Of a stretch of DNA of 40,542 bases, positions 33,401 to 39,893 are shown piece by piece (position 1 is the stretch's first letter; every line of letters starts with the position of its first letter). The position numbers were made by a program, and so were the translations under genes. A model generated the notes under the pieces. That model ran no database searches. It had not been told where the DNA came from and saw only the letters and a program-made list of their open reading frames with translations. Source of the stretch: a bacterium (GTDB lineage Bacteria; Bacteroidota; Bacteroidia; Chitinophagales; Saprospiraceae); assembly GCA_024742755.1 (NCBI GenBank), contig JANSXW010000050.1:1-40542 (forward strand), read 5' to 3'.

Positions 33401-34308
33401 AACTAACCAACAATACCAGCTGGCGGTTTGTGGAGGCTGATTATATCTTCCCCAACCCATCCGACCCCTGGGCAGAGCAGTTCCCTGAAGTGCTGAACAT
33501 CAATGATATCCCTCAGGCAGGCATTGCCAATGCCAACTTCGTAGCCATAAAGATTGGTGATGTCAATGGCGACGCTCAGCCTAACAACCTGGTAGGTATT
33601 GATGAGCGGGACTTCGACGGTGTCTTCGTCCTTAACCTGGAGGACCGTCAACTGGACGCCGGTGATGAGCACACCATCTATATGACCTCTGAGAATATCA
33701 AGTCCGTTGGTGGTTATCAGGGCACGCTCTTCTTCGAGGAAGATGCGGTTGAGCTGCTGGATGTCATCCCGGGCCGTATGGGCTCGAAGTACATCGGCAC
33801 CTCCTTCACAAGCCATGGGATGGTCACCCTGAGCTGGAATAAATCAGATGATGAACTGGCCGACTATTTTGCGCCGAATGATGTCTTGTTCTCAATCAAA
33901 CTGAGGGCAAAGTCAAATCTGATCCTCAGTGAGGTGATGGGCACAAACTCCCGGGTGACCATTGCGGAAGCCTACAGCGAGCGCGGCGACCTGTATGAGT
34001 TCGACCTGGCGTTTTACGGCCGGATTAACGGCGCGAATGCCAATGACCGGTTTGAACTGCACCAGAACTACCCGAACCCTTTCCGGGACGAAACCGTAAT
34101 CGGCTTTGAGTTGCCTGAGGCTTCGCGCTACCTGCTGACCATCAGCGATATCGCAGGCCGGGTGGTCAAGACGGTCGAGCAAGAGGGCCAAAAGGGGCAC
34201 AATGCAGTCACACTGAGTAAGGCGGGCTTGCCCGAAGGCGTGCTGCAGTACACTTTACAGGCCGGAACACATGTGGCGACAAAACGCATGATGATATTGG
34301 CAGACTAA
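27427..34308 (+). CDS. Giant modular secreted protein with dockerin-like, cohesin-like and T9SS sorting domains
   Basis: 2293 residues. A signal peptide ends at AWA (residue 36). A fibronectin type III-like domain follows (about 47-135, CDGSVTISWASAPGANTYSADI). Most of the protein (about 140-1870) is a string of beta-sandwich repeats of the HYR/Ig-like kind with recurrent DNCG, DDCD and VVDNRPPVF-type linkers and many cysteines. Then come a calcium-type loop (DAYDSDGDGIADSG, near 1778-1791), a CarboxypepD_reg/SdrD-like domain (about 1882-1945, VTGADGSFTFEGLIPGQDY), dockerin-like Ca2+ loops (DVNNSGNVSTLDMIVLRKL near 1966 and GDVNGDAQ near 2043), a cohesin-like sandwich (about 2065-2195) and the Por secretion tail (about 2215-2293, ELHQNYPNPFRDETVIGFEL to the end). 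It is exported by Sec and the type IX system and anchored or released at the surface. Its exact role, adhesin or gliding or matrix, is not visible. It is divergent from the kinase/activator operon and has a sigma54-like promoter. Confidence 0.92.
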   Translation: MHNLFNLRKKQHPPQPAPLMSLLLAIMLFAINQAWATDHGTEAYQMPTCSAPVLNPVQYNCDGSVTISWASAPGANTYSADIMNQGNPVLDFANMTDTFFTVAPGSLAPGTDYTFAVTSECDNSTAASNQGVIEGGDIQNLLPVLSVAGSEGTSCPDAADGMAMLVVNDQSCGAAYDITVNGVTQSTTSGTFVTFSNLAVGNYTATLTLNDPGTCNLNNSCVDGISIDFSIASTDNEMPSLDITSNIGITPPATSTFNLPEGNCGLQFLWLITTSDNCNNAQVSATIQTFTNNAAVFPGGSVNLINTGDAYVLEGFAAIGTNILTITSSDQDGNQVTAEFEIEIVDNRPPVFQGPSSLLVQTPSCDNEVPVNWSVIAIDDCDVDAEIIQTQGPASGSYLTPGTYTVGYEAFDDYGNTATYSFDITVVQGDSPAPIVDVSGNTQYTVTACETDAFVIFSGNIFDCNITPGTNVQPDIEVTGAPLNVGYTNVQSGFAYFELSGFLDPGFYGVNVSYQGVEVSNILLEVVQEADLPAQVTLPGNFTYALPYCQDSLWINMQVQVTDDCDEVISSNDLTTTLNGNALDFDTNLSELGNFVYPILLTPDLDSAELLVIYTDGAGNTTEAFTRLNVTNKPDTIAPIIIYPNQNLQQHLNACAESLTEVCFQVKAVDDCSDEVTPFIQLIGSGGSLFPVTNTVGDTYCANLTPGQYTVNIIATDEYDNTRQASFSIGITQDTAQLVNLACNDQINVVTDTQCQRLITPDMLLDGNFGCLTDGDFSISIDDADPSNGGILDGHGLFSYEIELAPGVDVGNGFIPCWGYVKGIDNKAPELTAPADTDEAVINTNGFVLQGSLADTMPTLNAPTYICLNGLSGNATRYYNLQTVEADATGFYTFLVASDFANGLVAMALFEGSYSASNPCHNIVAEGTNLQGTTGTGIPYIALNVWLTEGTTYTLLTSSQQPAQTGSYTYTILANGQGQVGLFDTTYNSAMVETVTFSPFALAPVTYNQPLFCEDLDSLLNNPNSLQFTGSPVIEDNCGEVTLTFEDTYSHFGGDCGVTVITRTFTAVDAAGNSSTAVQTITLQRPDPEVDVNLPTNNLPIDCQATYATLPNGYPSPTVTGYPYINTVFGVVELNYAFCDVAATFQDGAQIPLCAGAYKFARTWQVFDWCDMSTLFTYQQWIKVGDFSAPVVTAPDIDYNGDGEIDMPVFSNSPFSCEAAFEAPLPVVEENCSDYEVHTAIVREDIDSTFDNNGQLIATETDTVVVRVIGWNAPSRVVSGIPIGDYYFRYTVTDGCGNSTTRFFPFVVEDNVAPTAVCDQNTVVSIGGQDYGRVYAEDINNGSWDNCGVENLAVRRNGYNNQTASCGNDFSNFGPYVDFFCCDAGQPIMVELRVVDVNGNINTCMVQVVPGELAVPECIAPADVTVDCTDLPLAFDTENPAALEQLFGTATANDNCGATTTELTPIVNMNCNAGTILRRFTATDGFGNVSTGDCQQLITVEQVHNYEIRFPADNAAVCGATQADTVTYSALGCDMLAVSAEDEIFEPTNGECYKIYRTWRVMNWCQYDGVSDPFIVSRDPDCDTENGEEAVFVLHRPDGFTYIDRDNDETEPNNNPLASENLCQGFDDYWQRADYDGGFYQYTQIISVFDEAAPTISFTPASPFCSLDNETCEGQVDYTFSVSDDCVMGTANNDILEVRVFLDAGNDGSLDMELTLTDMVVANFPSYEVSGSFPIGSHRFEVQVSDGCGNSTVQSLPFEVVDCATPTLSCLNGLAVELDAYDSDGDGIADSGIGDVWADDFVIGDLTDCSGEVTYSINRLGDQPNVDSTGIYFSCADTGMVLVEVYAWDPVGNNTSCETFLFVQDNANYCSGAQPTAAAAGSIETPAGAHVEEVEVNLSGQNGGWLVTGADGSFTFEGLIPGQDYTVTPSRDGDDLNGVSTFDLLLMNKHILGIQPFSTPYQIIAADVNNSGNVSTLDMIVLRKLILGDEIELTNNTSWRFVEADYIFPNPSDPWAEQFPEVLNINDIPQAGIANANFVAIKIGDVNGDAQPNNLVGIDERDFDGVFVLNLEDRQLDAGDEHTIYMTSENIKSVGGYQGTLFFEEDAVELLDVIPGRMGSKYIGTSFTSHGMVTLSWNKSDDELADYFAPNDVLFSIKLRAKSNLILSEVMGTNSRVTIAEAYSERGDLYEFDLAFYGRINGANANDRFELHQNYPNPFRDETVIGFELPEASRYLLTISDIAGRVVKTVEQEGQKGHNAVTLSKAGLPEGVLQYTLQAGTHVATKRMMILAD

Positions 34309-34356
34309 GGCTTCAGGCCCCTGTGCCAAACGATAAATATAGTGTTTCATGATGAT

Positions 34357-34391
34357 GCCGGGCGTACGTAATGTGCGCCTGGCCTTTTTTT
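34357..34391 (+). terminator. Intrinsic terminator of the giant gene
   Basis: GCCGGGCGTAC (34357-34367) pairs with GTGCGCCTGGC (34373-34383) through eleven pairs, two of them G-U, around a five-base loop. T7 follows at 34385-34391. It lies 48 bases after the stop codon. Confidence 0.85.
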
Positions 34392-34449
34392 AGGGCTTCC
34401 CGAAAGTTGTGTATTTTATTTTTGCCCCACTACTTATGGCGTACCGGGC

Positions 34450-34482
34450 AAAAAAAAGGGGGTGCCCCGGAAGGCCTCCCCT
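34450..34482 (-). terminator. Intrinsic terminator of the RRM protein gene
   Basis: On the minus strand AGGGG (from 34482) pairs with CCCCT-like bases ending at 34458, with an inner GCC/GGC pair and a two-base mismatch, followed by T8 (A residues 34450-34457 on the plus strand). It is placed 120 bases after the RRM gene's stop and faces the giant gene's terminator. Confidence 0.6.
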
Positions 34483-34601
34483 GAATAGGATTATTAAGGG
34501 TAAGCAAGTTTATGTATTGACCTGCTTATCACATTTTTTTGACTGTGTTGGGAATTCGCTTTTGGCACATGCAGCCCAAAGAGTAAAACCCCAGCACATT
34601 C

Positions 34602-35144
34602 TTAATACCGGTCGTTGTTATCGCGGTCATTATCCCGGCGATAATCATCGCGCCGTCCGCCACTGTAGTCATCGCGGTCCCGGCGGTCGCGCCCTCCACC
34701 GTAATCATCTCTGCGCCCGCCACTGTAGCCACCGCGGTCGCGCCCGCCGCCGTAGTCATTTCTGCGGCCACCGCCGCCACCTCCACCGTAGCCACCACGG
34801 TCGCGTCCGCCACCGTAGTCATCTCTGCGCCCGCCGTAGCCACCCCGGCCACGGCCACCGCCGCCGCCGCCAAATCCACCGCGTCCGCCGCCGCCACGCT
34901 TTTCACGAGGCTCTGCTTTTTTTACCACAATTGTGTTGCCGTCCAGGTCAGACTCGTTGAGCGCTTCGATTGCATTCATGGCCTGCTCATCATCTGGCAT
35001 TTCTACAAACCCAAAGCCCCGGGATTTACCGGTGAAGTGGTCATTAATGACTTTGGCGGAGTCCACATCTCCGTAAGCCTCAAAAGCAGCGCGCAGACCA
35101 TCACTGTCTGTGTCAAAATTAAGCTTAGCAACAAAAATATTCAT
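34602..35144 (-). CDS. RRM RNA-binding protein with RGG-rich tail
   Basis: 180 residues from the ATG at 35144, one codon after a GTG. Residues 1-78 are one RRM: RNP-2 is IFVAKL at the very start and RNP-1 is KSRGFGFVEM (about 43-52). The tail (about 85-180) is low complexity with repeated GGRRDDYGGGRDRGGY units, arginine, glycine, aspartate and tyrosine, and it ends in an RDNDRDNNDRY stretch. Single-RRM proteins of this type are RNA chaperones in bacteria, often cold-induced, and some bind mRNA or small RNA in Bacteroidota. The tail is longer and more repetitive than in typical 80-100-residue bacterial RRM proteins and resembles RGG boxes that promote RNA binding and condensation. It has a long upstream region (35145-35632). 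Function beyond RNA binding is inference. Confidence 0.93.
   Translation of the reverse strand: MNIFVAKLNFDTDSDGLRAAFEAYGDVDSAKVINDHFTGKSRGFGFVEMPDDEQAMNAIEALNESDLDGNTIVVKKAEPREKRGGGGRGGFGGGGGGRGRGGYGGRRDDYGGGRDRGGYGGGGGGGRRNDYGGGRDRGGYSGGRRDDYGGGRDRRDRDDYSGGRRDDYRRDNDRDNNDRY
34620..34900 (-). repeat. Imperfect repeats coding for the RGG tail
   Basis: On the minus strand GC-rich units of roughly 36-50 bases recur, coding GGRRDDYGGGRDR-type peptides, with runs of GGN glycine codons. They differ in length and are not spaced like a CRISPR array. Such DNA is prone to slippage, so the tail length may vary between strains. Confidence 0.8.
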
Positions 35145-35632
35145 CACAAGAAAGTTGAAAAAGTGATTAGGAAAAGGTTGAAAATGAAAATCAGGGCTCA
35201 GTACCCTCGTATACCAGGCGCACGCACGGTGCGAAAAGCGTCTTATTGCATCAGTCTTGAGTTATTGGAAGCCTTTATGTAGGGGCGGTCAACAGAAGGC
35301 TGGCTTAATAAGGCTGTTTGATGTCAGGTATAGCTGATTATACGGTAATTTTTTTAAGCAGTCATAATGTGGTTAAATGTGCATCGGTTATTACTATGGC
35401 TTTAATGAATCGGCTAAATGCTTTGTGCAACGTTTCCTCAATTACAGGGTGTACCAATCTTTCTATTGCGTTGTATAAATACCCACTCAATATAGGATAA
35501 TTTCGGAATAAAAATCAAGTCAGGTTTGAAATGTGCAGAAGAAAGCGCTGAAATTGATGCACAGGCTCCACCCGGAAAGAGGCTCCTGTCACGGGTGAAA
35601 GCCGGCAGTTTTAGGTTTTGAAGTGTGAGCGA
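35145..35632. other. 488-bp region upstream of the RRM gene
   Basis: The region lies between the DoxX gene (ends 35633) and the RRM gene (starts 35144), both on the minus strand, so it holds the RRM promoter and leader. It is AT-rich at 35330-35520. I see only small hairpins: CGCAC/GTGCG at 35219-35233 and CACCCG/CGGGTG at 35569-35597. No open frame looks real. A long leader would fit a cold-regulated mRNA, but no known leader motif is recognised. Confidence 0.5.
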
Positions 35633-36052
35633 TCAGTTTCCAGGCACATGAGTAGTGGCAAACAATCGTTTGATGCTGTATTTGCCAACACCGTTTGCCC
35701 AGACCATGAGGAGCCCACCCACGATGGCAATATTTTTCATAAACATGATCGACTCAAGCCTGCGTTGTGGTTCCGGGTCCAGCCAAAAAGCATGTACAAT
35801 AAAAGTGACGGGAATCCAATAACAAAGCAGCATAAACATCGCGAGGCCTGTCCGGTAGCCAATAAGCAGCAGCGTGCCGCCCAGCGTGAGCAAGATGATA
35901 GCGCCTACGAGTTGCAAATCTTGCTGCCATTCCAGCCCATAGGCCGTCATCTTCTGTTTGGTGGCTTCGTAGTAGAAAATGGAGTCGTAGGCCTCGTATA
36001 AAAAAATAAAGGCCAATAACCCTCTGCCCAGTAAATCCAGAATATCTTTCAT
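35633..36052 (-). CDS. DoxX family membrane protein
   Basis: 139 residues, four membrane helices at about 6-22, 48-65, 70-90 and 106-122. The N-terminal part ILDLLGRGLLAFIFLYEAYDSIFYYEATKQKMTAYGL in outline is typical of DoxX, with a small helix after the first membrane span, and MFMKNIAIVGGLLMVWANG is the family's last span. DoxX proteins sit in the inner membrane. They are named after a thiosulfate:quinone oxidoreductase subunit, and most bacterial members have no proven enzyme activity. There is no DoxA/DoxD partner here. The ATG at 36052 opens directly into helix one. The gene follows the COG2509 flavoprotein on the same strand after 54 bases and may be cotranscribed with it. Confidence 0.85.
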   Translation of the reverse strand: MKDILDLLGRGLLAFIFLYEAYDSIFYYEATKQKMTAYGLEWQQDLQLVGAIILLTLGGTLLLIGYRTGLAMFMLLCYWIPVTFIVHAFWLDPEPQRRLESIMFMKNIAIVGGLLMVWANGVGKYSIKRLFATTHVPGN

Positions 36053-36106
36053 CGGCTGTTATTTTTTAGAGGCCGCAAGGTAGGGTATTTTAAGGGATGA
36101 ATGGGC

Positions 36107-37675
36107 TTACCGCGGTACAGGGGACAGGAATTTTTTCACAGCACGGGCTACATTCTGGCCATCCATTGCTGCGGAGATGATACCGCCTGCGTAGCCTGCG
36201 CCTTCGCCTGCTGGGAAAAAGCCTTTGACCTCATGATGCATATAGGTGTCGCGGTCCCGGGGAATCCGGATAGGGGAGCTTGTCCGGCTTTCCGTACCGA
36301 TCACATTCGCTTCTTCAGAGTAATACCCTTTCATTTTCTGGCCAAAGATCTGGACGGCCTGCCGCAGCTTGTCGGCAATGGAAGCCGGCAGCAGTTCATG
36401 CAGGGGAGCAGCGTAAAGCCCCGGGATATAGGAAGTGCCATTCAGATTGGCGGACACCTTGCCCTTCACAAAATCAGTCAGGCGCTGTGCAGGCGCTTTC
36501 TGGCTGCCGTCACCATGGTTGAAAAGCGCTTGCTCAACGCTTTGCTGAAAAGCCAGCCCGGCGAAAATACCATGCTTTTGGAAAGGCACGAGGTCTTCAA
36601 GTTCCACTGCGACTACCGTGCCTGAGTTGGCGTAGGGGGAGTCCCGTTTAGACATAGACATTCCGTTGACAACGATCTCTCCGGGTGCCGTTGCTGCCGG
36701 GACAACCAGCCCGCCGGGGCACATGCAGAAGGAGAAAACGCCCCGGTCGCCCACCTGACAGGCCAGCCGGTAACTGGAAGCCGGTAGTGCTGCCTCCCGC
36801 TCCCGCTGATTGTACTGTATCTGGTCGATAAGAGGCTGGGGGTGCTCAATCCTTACACCGAGGGCGTAGGGTTTGGCCTCAAGCCTGACTCCCTTTTGAT
36901 GGAGCAGGTAGTAAATGTCGCGCGCGGAATGCCCCGTTGCCAGGATGACAGCCGCTGCGGTATGCTCCGTATCGTGGTTCACCGTTACGCCTTTGATGGC
37001 ACCGCCTTCGATGAGGAAATCGGTAACGTTGCTGTCGAAGTGCACCTGCCCGCCGTAGTGCTCAATGGTAGAGCGGATGTTGCCTACTATCTTAGGGAGC
37101 TTGTTGGAGCCGATATGCGGGTGCGCATCAATCAGGATATCGGATTTGGCCCCATGCTCCACCAGCAGGCGCATGGCTTTTTCGATATTGCCACGCTTGT
37201 GCGAACGGGTATACAGCTTGCCATCCGAGTAGGTGCCGGCACCGCCTTCGCCGAAGCAGTAGTTGGAATCAGGGTTGACCTCCCCAAATTGCTGAATGGC
37301 CCGGAGGTCTCTGCGCCGGGCCCGGACGTCTTTGCCCCGGTCAAAGATGATGGGCTTCAGGCCGAGCTCGATGAGCTCAAGGGCGGCGAAGTAGCCAGCT
37401 GGCCCAGCGCCTACGATAATGACTTCCGGCGCTTCATCTACCATCCGAAAGCGGTCGAGGATAGCGGGTTCCGGCTGATAGTGCTCGCCTGCGTAGACCG
37501 CTACGCGCAACCGGATAGCCGGCCGTTTGCCCCGCGCATCAATTGACCGCCTGAGCAGGCGTACCTCCTCAACGGTATCTGCGGGCAGGCGGCATTTTTG
37601 GATGGCCCGGTTGCGTATGATTGCTTCGTCCTGAGCTTCAGAAGGGCTCAGCTTAAGTTCCAACTCTTTAACCAT
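36107..37675 (-). CDS. FAD-dependent oxidoreductase of the COG2509 type
   Basis: 522 residues. An N-terminal domain (about 1-85, including ELKLSPSEAQDEAIIRNRA and SIDARGKRPAIRLRV) is specific to this family. The Rossmann FAD site follows with VIIVGAGPAGYFAALELIE (about 84-102) and IIFDRGKDVRARRRD. GEGGAGTYSDGKLYTR is the second family mark, ILATGHSARDIYYLL lies in the FAD/NAD core, and the C-terminus has GFFPAGEGAGYAGGIISAAMDG that closes the FAD pocket. Substrate and physiological role of the family are unknown; it is often called an uncharacterised FAD-dependent dehydrogenase. The start codon overlaps the end of the upstream gene by eight bases (37668-37675), so the two are translationally coupled. 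Confidence 0.92.
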   Translation of the reverse strand: MVKELELKLSPSEAQDEAIIRNRAIQKCRLPADTVEEVRLLRRSIDARGKRPAIRLRVAVYAGEHYQPEPAILDRFRMVDEAPEVIIVGAGPAGYFAALELIELGLKPIIFDRGKDVRARRRDLRAIQQFGEVNPDSNYCFGEGGAGTYSDGKLYTRSHKRGNIEKAMRLLVEHGAKSDILIDAHPHIGSNKLPKIVGNIRSTIEHYGGQVHFDSNVTDFLIEGGAIKGVTVNHDTEHTAAAVILATGHSARDIYYLLHQKGVRLEAKPYALGVRIEHPQPLIDQIQYNQREREAALPASSYRLACQVGDRGVFSFCMCPGGLVVPAATAPGEIVVNGMSMSKRDSPYANSGTVVAVELEDLVPFQKHGIFAGLAFQQSVEQALFNHGDGSQKAPAQRLTDFVKGKVSANLNGTSYIPGLYAAPLHELLPASIADKLRQAVQIFGQKMKGYYSEEANVIGTESRTSSPIRIPRDRDTYMHHEVKGFFPAGEGAGYAGGIISAAMDGQNVARAVKKFLSPVPR

Positions 37676-38234
37676 TGTCGTCGTTCTGCGTGCGGGGTGC
37701 AGTGCTCGTGTTGGTGGAATCGGCAGCGGTGGGCTTTACCGCCTCGCGCAGCTGCTCGTCCACATCCATTTTTTCCCGGTTAAGCTTTTTGCGCTGGGGT
37801 TGCTGCTCTTGTTGCGCTTCCGGCCGTTCCCATACTGTAGCCGATTGCTGCAGAAAGTAATCGGGGATGTAAATCCGGCTGTGCACGTTCTCAACAGCCT
37901 CCACGTCTTCGAGCTTAATCACCCGGCGGAGTAAATCTTTGCTGCTGATGATCAGGCTGTCGCTCTGAGGAGCTGTAATGAAATCGTAGCGCCCTTCTTC
38001 GAGGAAAAAGTCAAACACTCCACGGGAAGCCTTGGCCATCTCTACCTGTGTTTCCGTCATTATGGTGTTGCCGGCCCAGGGAATAACATCGTAGGAGTCA
38101 CCTTCGTAAATGTTGAATACCAACAGGTTGGCAGATTCCGGGACTTCAAAAACCTTATGAAGGGTCTTTTTGAGCTGTGCCTGAGCCGGGCTGCCCAACA
38201 GGAGCAACCCTATTATTATCCATCCGATTCTCAT
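37668..38234 (-). CDS. Exported protein, tandem relative of the next gene upstream
   Basis: 188 residues from the ATG at 38234, which gives a signal peptide (MRIGWIIIGLLLLGSPAQAQ); the frame reaches 38318 but adds sequence without a signal. Mature part: KTLHKVFEVPESANLLVFNIYEGDSYDVIPW in outline, a beta-rich domain to about residue 125, then a Q- and charge-rich disordered tail (about 130-188). It resembles the product of 38363-38806 in the arrangement KTL-x-K-x-F, VxxW and EGRYD/AGRYN, so the two probably arose by duplication. They are reminiscent of DUF4097-like adhesin/periplasmic beta-helix proteins, but I do not assign them firmly. The last eight bases overlap the COG2509 gene start. Confidence 0.7.
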   Translation of the reverse strand: MRIGWIIIGLLLLGSPAQAQLKKTLHKVFEVPESANLLVFNIYEGDSYDVIPWAGNTIMTETQVEMAKASRGVFDFFLEEGRYDFITAPQSDSLIISSKDLLRRVIKLEDVEAVENVHSRIYIPDYFLQQSATVWERPEAQQEQQPQRKKLNREKMDVDEQLREAVKPTAADSTNTSTAPRTQNDDNG

Positions 38235-38283
38235 TGATTCTGCAAATTTGAGCGCCAAAGGTAATAGGAACATAACTCTGGCA

Positions 38284-38320
38284 AAAATAAAAGGTGTGCT
38301 GCCGCTTTGGCAACACACCT
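38284..38320 (-). terminator. Terminator or attenuator between the two tandem genes
   Basis: AGGTGTGCTGCC (38292-38303) and GGCAACACACCT (38309-38320) pair over twelve positions with one C-A mismatch and a five-base loop. The A-rich 38283-38292 becomes a T-rich stretch on the minus strand. It lies 43 bases beyond the 147-codon gene's stop and 57 bases before the next gene's start, so it may reduce transcription into that gene. Confidence 0.65.
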
Positions 38321-38362
38321 CTTATAACGTTCAACTCATTTTAAAAGTTGCTCTGTCTGCGT

Positions 38363-38806
38363 TTACAGTGAGGAGGCGGTCTCCTCGGTTATTTCTTCAC
38401 GCTGCGCTGGCGCAAAGGCAACGTTGCGTGGCTTCTTAATGACAAAAGAGACCCGGTCATTCAGCGGTTGCCCCCCAATTTTGATTTCCCGGCTCAGGTT
38501 AGGCGCTTCGATGCTGTAGGTGCCTTCGGCTTCATCGGCGGTTAGGTTGTACCGGCCGGCGCGCACGAGTGATTTTAGCAAAGCTTCTGAGCCTCTGTCA
38601 AGCTCAATGTGCATTTGCACACGCATGAAGGGCTGATCCCAGTCAACAACCTCCACGGGTGCATCAACATTCAGGGATACCGTTTGCAGCCCGCCTAAGT
38701 TAAAGGATTTGACCAACGTCTTCTCCACTTGTTGCCCGATCAGGGTGGTGGTGGCGAACAGCAGGAGGATGGTCAGTGTGGAATTGTAGATATTGCTTTT
38801 TCTCAT
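38363..38806 (-). CDS. Exported protein of unknown function, tandem relative of the next gene
   Basis: 147 residues. Signal peptide with core LTILLLFATTTLIGQ, cut after GQQ or GQ. The mature part is beta-rich: KTLVKSFNLGGLQTVSLNVDAPVEVVDW in outline, RVQMHIELDRGSEALLKSLVRAGRYNLT and IEAPNLSREIKIGG. Alternating hydrophobic strands suggest a small beta-solenoid or sandwich; a C-terminal tail is rich in E. The start has a strong Shine-Dalgarno. I do not recognise the family with confidence. Similarity to the downstream gene (KTL-x-K-x-F start, VxxW and AGRYN) points to a duplicated pair, with an intrinsic terminator-like hairpin between them. Probably periplasmic or surface-exposed. Confidence 0.7.
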   Translation of the reverse strand: MRKSNIYNSTLTILLLFATTTLIGQQVEKTLVKSFNLGGLQTVSLNVDAPVEVVDWDQPFMRVQMHIELDRGSEALLKSLVRAGRYNLTADEAEGTYSIEAPNLSREIKIGGQPLNDRVSFVIKKPRNVAFAPAQREEITEETASSL

Positions 38807-38810
38807 AGTT

Positions 38811-38815
38811 CCTCC
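38811..38815 (-). promoter_or_regulatory. Strong Shine-Dalgarno (GGAGG)
   Basis: The minus strand reads AAAAGGAGGAACTATG, a GGAGG four bases before the ATG at 38806. Most genes here lack such a site, so translation of this one may be unusually strong. Confidence 0.75.
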
Positions 38816-38989
38816 TTTTGGTTTGGGTTTAAAAATAAAATACGCAATTTTCTTGTAAAAAACAAGCTTTTGCCGATGTATCGTTTTGAGATTTTTATTA
38901 TTGAGCGCAAGGCGTCCAATAATAAAATGGAATCGCTGCTTTATAAGACAGACCCGGTTTATATCAAAAACGCTGCCTGCCAGATGGTT

Positions 38990-39805
38990 TTAAATGATAG
39001 CTTTCCGGATATTTACGAGTTTTTCAAGGAGCGGCTCCAGTTGGTCAAGGGGGAGCATATTCGCGCCATCTGACTTAGCGGTAGCCGGTTCGGGGTGCGT
39101 TTCTATAAACAGCCCGTCCACGCCGGCAGCGATGCCCGCTCTGGCGATGGTGCTGATCATGGCCGGGCGGCCACCGGTCACCCCGGAAGTCTGATTGGGC
39201 TGCTGCAGGGAGTGCGTACAGTCCAGAACCACCGGTGCTCCTAGTGCCTGCATCGTCGGGATGCCCCGGAAATCAACAATCAGGTCCTGATAGCCAAAGG
39301 TGGTGCCCCGCTCGGTAAGCAGGACCCGCTCATTCCCGGCAGCCCGCACTTTATCAGCAGCAAATTGCATAGCACCGGGGCTCAGGAACTGGCCTTTCTT
39401 GATGTTGACCACTTTTTGGGTCTCAGCCGCTGCCACCAGCAGGCTGGTTTGGCGGCAAAGGAAAGCCGGGATTTGAAGCACATCCACATACTGCGCAGCC
39501 AGTGCTGCTTCCGGTTCGGTATGGATATCCGTTGTGACCGGAATTTGAAATTGCTCACCGATAGCTTTCAGTATGCCCAGCGCCTTTTCGTCGCCGATAC
39601 CTGAGAAAGAATCAATGCGGGAGCGGTTGGCCTTGCGGTAAGAGCCCTTGAAAATGTAAGGGATTTCCAGCCGTTCGCAGATGGCACTGACTCGCTCAGC
39701 GATTTGGAAAGCCATGTCCTCCCCTTCGATAGCGCAAGGGCCGGCGATGAGGAAAAAGGATTGTCCGTCAGCGAATTTCAGTTTGGGGATGTGCTTCAGT
39801 TCCAT
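38990..39805 (-). CDS. kdsA: 3-deoxy-8-phosphooctulonate synthase (Kdo-8-phosphate synthase), metal-dependent class
   Basis: 271 residues, the normal length. It condenses phosphoenolpyruvate with arabinose 5-phosphate to form Kdo 8-phosphate, a step in lipopolysaccharide inner-core synthesis in the cytoplasm. Signatures visible: AGPCAIEGED near the start with C24, GSYRKANRSRIDSFSG (about 55-70), QIPAFLCRQTSLL, NIKKGQFLSPG, LTERGTTFGYQDL, DCTHSLQQPN and IETHPEPATAKSDGAN. C24, the histidine of DCTHS, the glutamate of IETHPEP and the aspartate of KSDG match the metal ligands C11, H185, E222 and D233 of the Aquifex enzyme, so this is the metal-dependent class; metal-free enzymes have asparagine in place of the cysteine. 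No other Kdo gene lies nearby. The ATG at 39805 is the family start. Confidence 0.97.
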   Translation of the reverse strand: MELKHIPKLKFADGQSFFLIAGPCAIEGEDMAFQIAERVSAICERLEIPYIFKGSYRKANRSRIDSFSGIGDEKALGILKAIGEQFQIPVTTDIHTEPEAALAAQYVDVLQIPAFLCRQTSLLVAAAETQKVVNIKKGQFLSPGAMQFAADKVRAAGNERVLLTERGTTFGYQDLIVDFRGIPTMQALGAPVVLDCTHSLQQPNQTSGVTGGRPAMISTIARAGIAAGVDGLFIETHPEPATAKSDGANMLPLDQLEPLLEKLVNIRKAII

Positions 39806-39893
39806 AGTTATTTTACTTGCGGGCGTTTTGTTGGGTTACTGTTGATCAAAACCCCGTAAGGCCCTGCATAGTTCCTGCGGGACCGCGCGCGAG

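Noticed and set aside
34559..34580. TTGGCACA downstream of the RRM gene as a sigma54 site
   Set aside because: No GC at the required spacing, and it lies after a gene with no target downstream.
34620..34900. Possible CRISPR-like repeat array
   Set aside because: The units are coding RGG repeats of unequal length without spacers, in frame with the RRM domain.
34409..34960. 183-codon plus-strand frame rich in H and R
   Set aside because: It is the antisense reading of the RGG repeat region of the RRM gene.
38729..39073. 114-codon plus-strand frame
   Set aside because: The start overlaps the tandem exported protein gene and the end is antisense to kdsA; no recognisable domain. A shorter frame from 38877 looks more protein-like, but its last third is still antisense to kdsA.
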